Positions 8,479-16,402 of a stretch of 64,000 nt of DNA are shown one piece after another (within the stretch, counting starts at the first letter, position 1; the number at the start of each line of letters is the position of its first letter). The position numbers and the translations under genes are program-made. The notes below the pieces were generated by a model. The model was not told the origin of the DNA. It did not search any database and was given only the letters and a program-made list of their open reading frames with translations. Origin of the DNA: Paenibacillus sp. HB172176 (GTDB lineage Bacteria > Bacillota > Bacilli > Paenibacillales > Paenibacillaceae); contig NZ_JAATHD010000013.1 of assembly GCF_011947265.1 (NCBI RefSeq), positions 83,563-147,562 on the forward strand, read 5' to 3'.

Positions 8479-9069
8479 TTGGCGAATACGAGGACGGATC
8501 GGCGCGTGCTGCGAAGCAAGCTGGCGTTGAAGCAGGCGCTGTTGAAGCTGATGTCGGAGAAGAGCTTCTCCTCCATCTCGATTACGGAGATTGTGGAGCT
8601 TGCAAATTACAATCGCGGCACCTTCTATACGCATTACGAGCAGAAGGAAGCGCTGCTGGAGGAAGTGATTAACGAGTTGATTGAAGAGCTGATCGCGGCG
8701 TTTCGCGAGCCTTATGATCACGTGGAGCTGTTTCATGTGAACGAATTGACGGCTAATTCAGTCACCTTGTTCGAGCATATCTACAGCCGGAAGGAAGAAT
8801 ACACGGTATTGTTCCGCAGCGACGCGCTCCCGATGGTGAAGGATCAAATGTTCAATTCCGTAAAGCGCATCTTGAACGAGGATCTGGAGTACGCATACGG
8901 CGAGATCAATCCCGAGCTGCTGCAGGCATATTCGACACATGCGCTGATGGGGCTGGTTTTTCACTGGATTGAAGGCGGCTTCAAGTATGAGCCGCCTTAT
9001 ATGCAGAAGCAGTTGATTGCAATCCTCCACTGGCGGCCGAAAACGGCGAAGACGCATGTAAAGAAATGA
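8479..9069 (+). CDS. TetR/AcrR-family transcriptional regulator
   Basis: About 196 residues. The N-terminal helix-turn-helix is typical: LALKQALLKLMSEKSFSSIS, then ITEIVELANYNRGTFYTHYEQKEALLEE. The C-terminal part is a ligand-binding helical domain like the TetR_C_7 group. The strong AGGAGG at 8465 is eight bases from a TTG at 8479 but directly abuts an ATG at 8473, so I prefer the TTG start; the ATG would add two residues. It is divergent from the SDR gene and probably represses it through the palindrome at 8229. Confidence 0.85.
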   Translation: MANTRTDRRVLRSKLALKQALLKLMSEKSFSSISITEIVELANYNRGTFYTHYEQKEALLEEVINELIEELIAAFREPYDHVELFHVNELTANSVTLFEHIYSRKEEYTVLFRSDALPMVKDQMFNSVKRILNEDLEYAYGEINPELLQAYSTHALMGLVFHWIEGGFKYEPPYMQKQLIAILHWRPKTAKTHVKK

Positions 9070-9137
9070 GGATTGAGCAATGATGCAGAAGGAATGGTTG
9101 GCGGTACCTATGGGCAGAGGGGTTGGGAAGCTGTGTA

Positions 9138-9166
9138 TTGACATTTGAATCAGAAGTAACTATACT
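9138..9166 (+). promoter_or_regulatory. Near-consensus promoter of the Rrf2 gene
   Basis: TTGACA at 9138, a 17-base spacer, TATACT at 9161. The -10 lies inside the operator at 9154-9174, which implies negative autoregulation. Confidence 0.8.
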
Positions 9167-9174
9167 GGTTACAA
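9154..9174. promoter_or_regulatory. Rrf2 operator 1
   Basis: Inverted repeat GTAAC-N7-GTTAC centred on the -10 element. Its reverse complement begins TTGTAACCA and matches operator 2 at 9642 in most positions, which supports both as sites of the same regulator. Confidence 0.7.
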
Positions 9175-9188
9175 CGGTGGTGATCATT

Positions 9189-9605
9189 TTGAAGCAAATA
9201 AGCACGCGCTTTACAATGGCTGTCCATATCCTATCTATTATAGCTGTTAGTTCGAACGAAGTTACCAGCGATTATATTGCAGGCAGCGTGAATACAAACC
9301 CGGTAGTCATCCGCCGGCTTATCGGAATGCTCAAGAAAGCAGGGTTGGTGGATGTGCGCCCTGGAGTAGGCGGAGCTTTCTTGCTCAGATCGCCCGAGGA
9401 TATTACGCTGCTTGATATTTATCGCGCGGTCAACTTGATCGAAGATAACCGATTATTCGGCATGCATGAGGAATCGAATGTACTCTGCTTGGTCGGACGG
9501 AGCATCGAGAAGGTTCTTCAATCCGAATTGAACGAAGCTCAGGCTGCTATGGAGCAAAGATTGGGACAGACGACGATAAGCCAGCTTGCTGCAAGATTTG
9601 AGTAA
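9189..9605 (+). CDS. Rrf2-family transcriptional regulator (YwnA-like)
   Basis: 138 residues from a TTG at 9189, which has GGTGGTGAT just upstream; a longer reading frame from ATG 9123 would start upstream of the promoter and is rejected. The winged helix is clear: ISTRFTMAVHILSII, then VTSDYIAGSVNTNPVVIRRLIGMLKKAGLV and the wing VRPGVGGAFLLRSPEDITLLDIYRAV. A single Cys (in NVLCLVG) lies in the region where Rrf2 sensors place ligands or redox cysteines. The next gene is an NmrA-type reductase, as in the Bacillus ywnA-ywnB arrangement, and both carry the same operator. Likely a redox or electrophile sensor; the signal is inference. Confidence 0.85.
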   Translation: MKQISTRFTMAVHILSIIAVSSNEVTSDYIAGSVNTNPVVIRRLIGMLKKAGLVDVRPGVGGAFLLRSPEDITLLDIYRAVNLIEDNRLFGMHEESNVLCLVGRSIEKVLQSELNEAQAAMEQRLGQTTISQLAARFE

Positions 9606-9608
9606 ATA

Positions 9609-9634
9609 GGAGCTCATGAAGAGCTTTTATTTTT
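9609..9634 (+). terminator. Weak hairpin terminator
   Basis: Short stem AGCTC / GAGCT followed by TTTTATTTTT, between the Rrf2 gene and operator 2. It may separate the two transcription units. Confidence 0.45.
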
Positions 9635-9641
9635 CATCACG

Positions 9642-9662
9642 TTGTAACCAAAGTGGTTATAT
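9642..9662. promoter_or_regulatory. Rrf2 operator 2, before the NmrA-type gene
   Basis: Inverted repeat GTAACC-AAAGT-GGTTAT, 30 bases upstream of the reductase start. It shares its core with operator 1 read on the other strand. Confidence 0.65.
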
Positions 9663-9691
9663 CAAAATTTAAATTATGGAGGTAAGGAAAA

Positions 9692-10543
9692 ATGAAAATG
9701 TTAGTAACAGGCGCGACAGGGAAATTAGGAGCAAAAGTGGTTGAGACATTATTGAAAACAGTGCCGGCGAGTCAACTGGCAGTCAGTGTTCGCAATCCGG
9801 AAAAAGCGAAAGGACTGAAGGCTAGGGGCGTTGAAATTCGGCTCGGAGATTTCGATCGGCCTGAAACATTGGATTCGGCCTTTGCGGGCATTAACCGATT
9901 GCTGATCATATCGACCGACGGGGACAACGAAACAAGAGTTCGTCAGCATACGAATGCGGTAGAAGCGGCTCAAAGGGCAAAGGTCGAATTCATTGCTTAT
10001 ACGAGTGCGACAAATGCGCAAGAGAGCTCGTTATTTCTTGCCGTTGTACATCGCGCTACCGAAGAAGCCATTATTAAAACGGGCATCCCGTATTCTTTTC
10101 TTCGCAATAATTGGTACTTGGAGAATGAAATTAGCAATATTCAAGGCGCCAAGGCTGGGCATCCATGGGTAACATCTGCCGGTTCAGGCAAAGTAGGTTG
10201 GGCCTTGCAACAAGATTATGCGGATGCGGCCGCAGCTGTATTGTCCGGCAGTGGGCATGAGAATACCATCTATGAGCTTGGAGGCAGCCTGCTTACACAA
10301 GAAGAGCTCGCCTCTGTCGTTGGATCTGTTCTAGGTATAGAAGTGCCTGTGCTTCAGGTCGATGATGCCAAATATGGTGAAATCATGAAAAGTGCTGACG
10401 TTCCTGATTTCGTTATTCCTATCCTTGAAGGAATCCAGCAAGGCATCAGAGACGGCGCATTGGAGATCGAAAGCAAGGATTTGGAGAAGCTGCTGGGCCG
10501 TCCCGCAACCCCGATTAGCGAAGGTTTGAAATCGATCATTTAA
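9692..10543 (+). CDS. NmrA/QorB-type NAD(P)H-binding oxidoreductase
   Basis: 283 residues, atypical SDR. The N-terminal TGATGKLGAKVVETLL is the glycine-rich nucleotide-binding motif. Later motifs include YTSATNA and SFLRNNWYLEN, typical of the NAD(P)H:quinone oxidoreductase 2 (QorB) and NmrA group. Proteins of this group reduce quinones or sense the NADPH state; which applies here is open. TGGAGG lies nine bases before the ATG. The gene follows the Rrf2 regulator and carries that regulator's operator, so a role in quinone or electrophile stress is plausible. Confidence 0.82.
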   Translation: MKMLVTGATGKLGAKVVETLLKTVPASQLAVSVRNPEKAKGLKARGVEIRLGDFDRPETLDSAFAGINRLLIISTDGDNETRVRQHTNAVEAAQRAKVEFIAYTSATNAQESSLFLAVVHRATEEAIIKTGIPYSFLRNNWYLENEISNIQGAKAGHPWVTSAGSGKVGWALQQDYADAAAAVLSGSGHENTIYELGGSLLTQEELASVVGSVLGIEVPVLQVDDAKYGEIMKSADVPDFVIPILEGIQQGIRDGALEIESKDLEKLLGRPATPISEGLKSII

Positions 10544-10644
10544 CGATACATCTTGAAGAATTTTAACCTATTCCATTAATATGTCTAAATAGAGGCAATC
10601 AAAACGTTTATAAGACACGGAGTCGAAAGGAGGTGGTCATTCCA

Positions 10645-10956
10645 TTGCAGCCCTTTACACGTAGTGTTATCGAGATCATGAGGGGGATACCGGCGGGGTA
10701 TGTCATGACCTACGGCCAGATTGCAGCGGAAGCGGGAAGTCCGAGAGGAGCCAGACAAGTGGTTCGAATTCTGCATGCGATGAGCGCCGCGCATCATCTG
10801 CCATGGCATCGGGTCGTTAATGCGAAGGGCGAGATCGCGCTACCGGATGTTGAGGCGCGCCTCAATCAGCAGTACTCGCTTGAAGCGGAGGGGGTGGAGG
10901 TTGACGCGAAGGGGCGAATTAATCTGGAGCGCTACCGCTATTATTCTAATAGGTAG
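10645..10956 (+). CDS. Alkyltransferase-like (ATL) DNA repair protein, active-site Cys replaced by Trp
   Basis: About 103 residues from a TTG at 10645. The perfect AAGGAGGTG (10627-10635) is nine bases upstream and overlaps an alternative GTG at 10633, so the TTG is preferred. The fold matches the C-terminal domain of O6-alkylguanine-DNA methyltransferase: MTYGQIAAEAGSPRGARQVVRILH carries the helix-turn-helix and the Arg finger. The normal PCHRV active site reads PWHRVV, so the acceptor Cys is absent. This is the hallmark of ATL proteins, which bind O6-alkylguanine and hand it to nucleotide excision repair instead of repairing it directly. No operon partner is evident. Confidence 0.88.
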   Translation: MQPFTRSVIEIMRGIPAGYVMTYGQIAAEAGSPRGARQVVRILHAMSAAHHLPWHRVVNAKGEIALPDVEARLNQQYSLEAEGVEVDAKGRINLERYRYYSNR

Positions 10957-11136
10957 GAATAATTTCGCAAGCTTTCACGCATACTGAATCCCATATTTTT
11001 CGGGAACCTTAACCCAGTATTTACGTATGAATACGGAAGTAGAAAACGAGGCGTCGACACTCCAGTTAAGTGGCATTTATTTCGAAAGCATCTGGCTGGA
11101 ACAAAGCGGCGTTTCGCGAAAAATGGGGGGGATGTC

Positions 11137-12417
<1,281 letters not shown>

Positions 12418-12666
12418 GGCAAGTCAAGCGAGGTTAACGCGGTCCAACTAGATTGACGAATCAACCTCGTCCCATTCAGAGGGTTGGCTTCCCACTCAAG
12501 AGGAGTGAATCGGTTCGACATGTTCTTGCATACCCGAGCTCCATTTTGCATATCTCTTCATTTTCGGGAAAATTCGCATGATTTATTTTGAATATGGGGA
12601 AATTTACGCTACAATTATTCAAAGAAAAGACATGTGATGTTATTGGACAAAATGGAGGGTTAAGAA

Positions 12667-13947
12667 GTGGAGGAACAGGCATACTGGGCAATCGGCATCT
12701 TTCTTGTTATCTACGCGCTCATCATCTCGGAAAAAATCCATCGAACCATTCTGGCGATGATCGGTGCGCTTCTGATGGTTGTGACGGGCATCGTAGATCA
12801 AGAAACGGCGCTCCATCATATCGATTTCAACACCTTGGGTTTGTTAATCGGCATGATGATTATTGTCAGCATTACGGCTGACACGGGTTTATTCAAGTAT
12901 ATCGCGGTATGGGCCGCCAAGAAATCGAAGGGCAAGCCGGTGCGCATCCTGATTGCGTTATCGCTCATAACGGCGATTGGCTCGGCATTCCTGGACAATG
13001 TTACGACGGTGCTCCTTATGGTTCCGGTCACCTTCAGCATTACCAGACAGCTTCGAGTGCCGCCGATTCCATTCTTGTTGACGCAGATTATCGCGTCGAA
13101 TGTCGGCGGAACGGCGACGCTCATCGGCGATCCGCCGAATATTATGATTGGCAGCGCTGTGAAAGAGTTGACCTTCATGGCTTTCATTAATAATCTGACC
13201 CCGATCGCGGTCATTATTATGCTTGCGTACATTCCGATCTTCGTGCTGATGTTCCGGAAGAAGATTCAGACGACGCCTGAGCTGACGCAGAGCATTATGG
13301 AGATGGATGAGAGCGAGTTGATTACGGATCATCGCATGCTTCGCAAGAGCCTTGCGGTGCTGGGACTCACAATCATCGGGTTCTTTCTGCATCAATCGCT
13401 GCATCTGGAATCGGCCACGGTCGCGCTGGCCGGCGCATTCGTGCTGCTTTTGCTGACCGGCGAGCATATGATGGAAGAAGCGTTCACGAAGGTGGAGTGG
13501 ATTACGATCTTCTTCTTCGTCGGGTTGTTCGTGCTGGTGTCGGGCCTCGTGGAGACCGGAGTCATCGCGAAGCTGGCTGCCGACGCCATTGAATTGACGG
13601 ACGGCGATGTCGTTGCGACCTCGCTGCTCATTCTGTGGCTTAGCGCTATCGCGTCGGCTTTTCTTGACAATATTCCGTTCGTCGCTACCATGATTCCGAT
13701 GATTCAAGAGATGGGCAACATGGGCGTCAGCGATCTGGAGCCGCTGTGGTGGGCTCTTGCACTAGGCGCTTGCCTTGGCGGCAACGGATCGTTGATCGGT
13801 GCGAGCGCTAACCTGATTGTGGCGGGACTCGCCGGCAAGGAAGGGCATTCGATCAAATTCATGTCCTATATCAAATTCGGATTTCCGCTGATGCTCCTGT
13901 CTATTGTTCTGTCAACGGGGTATATCTATGTAAGATACTTGATGTAA
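12667..13947 (+). CDS. ArsB/NhaD-type ion permease, copy 2
   Basis: Also 426 residues and, by eye, about nine in ten residues identical to copy 1, with no gaps seen. The same double FLDN signatures and GDPPN/GASAN motifs are kept. Many third-codon positions differ, so the duplication is not very recent and both copies have been under selection. The GTG start has TGGAGGG upstream. The two upstream regions do not resemble each other, so the copies are probably regulated differently. Confidence 0.85.
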   Translation: MEEQAYWAIGIFLVIYALIISEKIHRTILAMIGALLMVVTGIVDQETALHHIDFNTLGLLIGMMIIVSITADTGLFKYIAVWAAKKSKGKPVRILIALSLITAIGSAFLDNVTTVLLMVPVTFSITRQLRVPPIPFLLTQIIASNVGGTATLIGDPPNIMIGSAVKELTFMAFINNLTPIAVIIMLAYIPIFVLMFRKKIQTTPELTQSIMEMDESELITDHRMLRKSLAVLGLTIIGFFLHQSLHLESATVALAGAFVLLLLTGEHMMEEAFTKVEWITIFFFVGLFVLVSGLVETGVIAKLAADAIELTDGDVVATSLLILWLSAIASAFLDNIPFVATMIPMIQEMGNMGVSDLEPLWWALALGACLGGNGSLIGASANLIVAGLAGKEGHSIKFMSYIKFGFPLMLLSIVLSTGYIYVRYLM

Positions 13948-14071
13948 CGCTTGAGATGGACGGATTCGATTTTGCTTTCGAAAGTAGTCAGGTTAGGGAT
14001 AAAGGAATTGGAAAGTGCGAATGAGAGCAGGAAATATAAATGGTGAGAGAATGCGGAAGGGGGATGAAGAG

Positions 14072-14350
14072 ATGAAGCTAATGTACAGCTATGATCACAG
14101 CGTCATCGAAATCGGTGAATCCGCGAACGATCCGGACGTGGAATTCGACATACGCGTTCCCGAGCAGGAGGCTTGGGACAAATTGAAGCTCATTCGTGAC
14201 AGATTCGAGGATGACGATGTCTATACCGACGTCTTGTTCTACGCCTATGAGAATCATAAGGCACGCATCATTGTTAGGCAGGATTATTACGAGGATTTCA
14301 TTCTCGCGCTGATGAAGCACGGCTTATTGACGAAGGTCGAGTGGGTTTGA
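14072..14350 (+). CDS. Small conserved-looking acidic protein of unknown function
   Basis: 92 residues from the ATG at 14072, which has AAGGGGG about nine bases upstream. Two further ATGs upstream (14015, 14051) lack such a site. The protein is acidic, soluble, without signal peptide, and looks like an alternating alpha/beta fold (VEFDIRVPEQEAWDKLKLI, then DVYTDVLFYAYENHKARIIV). I do not recognise the family. It follows the permease pair by 124 bases and ends in a strong terminator, so it could be co-transcribed with copy 2. Confidence 0.6.
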   Translation: MKLMYSYDHSVIEIGESANDPDVEFDIRVPEQEAWDKLKLIRDRFEDDDVYTDVLFYAYENHKARIIVRQDYYEDFILALMKHGLLTKVEWV

Positions 14351-14428
14351 CTTATCGGCTGCGAGCTATACGGATTTATCCGATTAACCGACAGGGGCTG
14401 CTTCGCAAGCCCCGATGCAAAACAGCGG

Positions 14429-14463
14429 CAGCCGACTCATCCTATGAGTCGGCTGTCTTTTTG
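14429..14463 (+). terminator. Rho-independent terminator
   Basis: Perfect 12-bp stem CAGCCGACTCAT / ATGAGTCGGCTG followed by TCTTTTT. A smaller GGGGCT...AGCCCC hairpin lies just upstream (14394-14413). Confidence 0.85.
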
Positions 14464-14550
14464 AATCCAAGGTAATCTGCTTGTTCAACTTGTGGGTAGG
14501 CAGGTGGTTGGGAGAGGGTGGGGAGAGGCGGAGTGAAGGCGGAGTGAAGA

Positions 14551-14741
14551 ATAAGCTGGAATTTCTCCCGTACATCTCACCGAAAAGTGCGAGAATCGAG
14601 GATAAGCTGGATTTCCTCCAGTATAATTCGGCTTTTGAGGCTGCAACTGCTGAATTGCACATAATATACGGGAGCTATTCCTGTTTATTAAAGCGAGGAC
14701 GATGATTCGAGATCATATGCTGGAGAAAATCCAGTATATTC
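14551..14741. repeat. Intergenic repeat cluster of CTGGAGAAAATCCAG type
   Basis: The units ATAAGCTGGAATTTCTCCCG (14551), ATAAGCTGGATTTCCTCCAG (14602), an inverted diverged unit near 14667 and CTGGAGAAAATCCAGTATAT (14720) are variants of one short palindrome. The stretch 14464-14845 holds no gene; an 80-codon-scale frame across it is composed of these repeats. Confidence 0.65.
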
Positions 14742-14845
14742 ATTTGGCTTCCAGGTGGACGGCGGAGGCAATGGGCGATGTGTGTTTTTAAAGACCAAGA
14801 AGGATAGGTTTGCGCACAAAGAGCTCGATTAGTAACAAGAATCGT

Positions 14846-15320
14846 TTAGACGAGTCCTGAGCTTTCATCCAATCCAAGCATCAAATTCATATTCTGAATG
14901 GCAGCCCCGGAAGCGCCTTTCCCCAAATTATCGAATCTGGAGATGAGCAGCACCTGATCCTGGTGGCCAAATACAAATATATCCACCCGATTCGTTTGAT
15001 TGCACGCCGTGAGATTAAAAAAACCATCCTCGAGATGAGCCTCGGAATCGTAGGGCATAATGCGAACAAAGCGCTCGTCCTTATAATACTCCGCCAATAG
15101 CTGTTGAATATCTCTCGCAGCCCTCTTCTTCACGAATAATCTTGGCAGCAGAGGGATGGATACGGCGTCGCTTTGAAAATAATTCCCCACGATTGGAGTG
15201 AAGAGCGGCGGCAATTCTAATCCTGAATAGCGCTTCATCTCCGGAAGATGCTTATGATTCAGTTGCAGGGCGTAATGTCTTGGCGTGGAAAGCCGCTCAT
15301 GCAGCGGGATGGGACCGCGG
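14846..15320 (-). pseudogene. argC: argC relic: C-terminal part of N-acetyl-gamma-glutamyl-phosphate reductase
   Basis: About 155 codons remain open, reading towards 14846. The piece matches the C-terminal half of ArgC: ERLSTPRHYALQLNHKHLPE, PLFTPIVGNYF and the end FDNLGKGASGAAIQNMNLML. An in-frame TAA closes the frame just upstream, at about 15320, and the N-terminal nucleotide-binding and catalytic Cys part is missing. ArgC makes N-acetylglutamate semialdehyde in arginine synthesis; this fragment cannot do so. No other arg gene is near. Probably the remnant of a deletion or a transferred fragment, with the functional copy elsewhere. Confidence 0.75.
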
Positions 15321-15459
15321 TATTAAATGCGCACAGGAATGATGGCAGTCTGCAACAGATTGGCAGAATAGGATTGCCATAGCAGATTGGCATGAGGTTC
15401 TCCACGGCAGCCTGGTGCGATACTCGGCATGAGGTTTGCTGCTGCGGACACTGTCCAGC

Positions 15460-15513
15460 ACAACAAACAAAGCAACCGCCGCTTAAGAAGCCGGGGGCTG
15501 CTTTGTTTGTTGT
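15460..15513 (-). terminator. Strong hairpin terminator overlapping the propeptide gene's 3' end
   Basis: Perfect 15-bp inverted repeat ACAACAAACAAAGCA / TGCTTTGTTTGTTGT. On the minus strand the descending arm is T-rich. The stop codon (15483-15485) lies in the loop. Confidence 0.6.
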
Positions 15514-16208
15514 TCGATGATTTTGCCGGTTACCGAGTGGACGATGACGTTCTTGTCGGCGGCTGAATCGCGATACTTCAGCTTAACAACGTATACCAGA
15601 GGCGTGCCGGGACGCGAGGCCAGGTAGTAGGCACCTGCCGAAGGCTCTTCTCTGAGCATGGTGGAGGTTTCTGACTCGGCGCTCAAAGCTTTGCGAATGG
15701 CTTGATTCTCTGTTTTTGCCGGGTACATGGCTCGTTTGTTCATCTTTGTTTCCAGATGGGGATGAATGGTTCCTTCGACCTTCTCGATCTGTCCATTCCC
15801 GTTTATGCTGATGGTCAGCCCGTCCTCCCACACCGGCTTCCGGAACAGCATATGCTGGAAGTGGACATGAGTTCCTCCATCTGTCTCTTCCACGCTTGTC
15901 ACCTTGAGGTCATGTCTTGGCTTGCGCAGACCGAATACGGCTTTATGCTTGTTCAAAAACTCGTAGGCAATCCATTCGGGAGAATGCCGCGACGGATAGG
16001 ACAGTATGCCGCTGATCAGGGAAGGCGTTCCCGTCTCTGGATGATAGACAAGCTCCAACTCTCCCCCGCTCAGCTTCTCGAATTGACGGATGGAGCTGTC
16101 GGATTTGGATGCCAAATCAACAGCGGATGCGCTGTGCGTGAAGACCAGCAATCCGGTCAGGCACAGCATGATGTAGATAGATGCTTTTATAGCGATCACC
16201 CCTTTCAT
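15483..16208 (-). CDS. Secreted stand-alone FTP/PepSY propeptide protein (no protease domain)
   Basis: 241 residues with a signal peptide (hydrophobic IYIMLCLTGLLVF, cleavage near THSASA). The mature part resembles the prosegment of thermolysin-like M4 metalloproteases: an FTP domain (LISGILSYPSRHSPEWIAYEFLNKHKAVFGL, then VHFQHMLFRKPVWEDGLTIS) and a PepSY domain (AIRKAL...VYVVKLKYRDS...GKII). The HExxH catalytic domain that should follow is absent. Free prosegments of this kind can act as protease inhibitors or chaperones in trans; this is inference. The ATG at 16208 has a poor ribosome binding site, while AAAGGGGTGAT lies inside the first codons, so the true start may be slightly downstream. 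Confidence 0.7.
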   Translation of the reverse strand: MKGVIAIKASIYIMLCLTGLLVFTHSASAVDLASKSDSSIRQFEKLSGGELELVYHPETGTPSLISGILSYPSRHSPEWIAYEFLNKHKAVFGLRKPRHDLKVTSVEETDGGTHVHFQHMLFRKPVWEDGLTISINGNGQIEKVEGTIHPHLETKMNKRAMYPAKTENQAIRKALSAESETSTMLREEPSAGAYYLASRPGTPLVYVVKLKYRDSAADKNVIVHSVTGKIIEQQTKQPPAS

Positions 16209-16356
16209 TCAGGCAGAGATATTCCCCATTATTGGCTTCCATGCTTGAAGCTATTCATCGAGAACGAAAGGCTGCAATCGCAGAAAGAAAGAATGAATGT
16301 TCAGAAATTGTACAGTTTTTAGGAGAAGTCCCATTACGACTCTCTGCAACTTCATA

Positions 16357-16399
16357 TATAATGAGTAAATAACAGCAGGGCGGTCTAAGGAGCCCTGCT
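16357..16399 (+). promoter_or_regulatory. -10 element and leader hairpin of the LuxR-type regulator gene
   Basis: TATAAT at 16357 (weak TTACGA -35 at 17 bases). Immediately downstream AGCAGGGC (16374) and GCCCTGCT (16392) form a perfect 8-bp hairpin whose 10-base loop holds the Shine-Dalgarno TAAGGA. It ends three bases before the ATG and could modulate translation. Confidence 0.45.
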
Positions 16400-16402
16400 T
16401 CT

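Noticed and set aside
15307..15319. T-box-like GGATGGGACCGCG on the plus strand
   Set aside because: It lies in the argC relic, coding on the other strand, and there is no terminator partner, specifier stem or downstream plus-strand gene.
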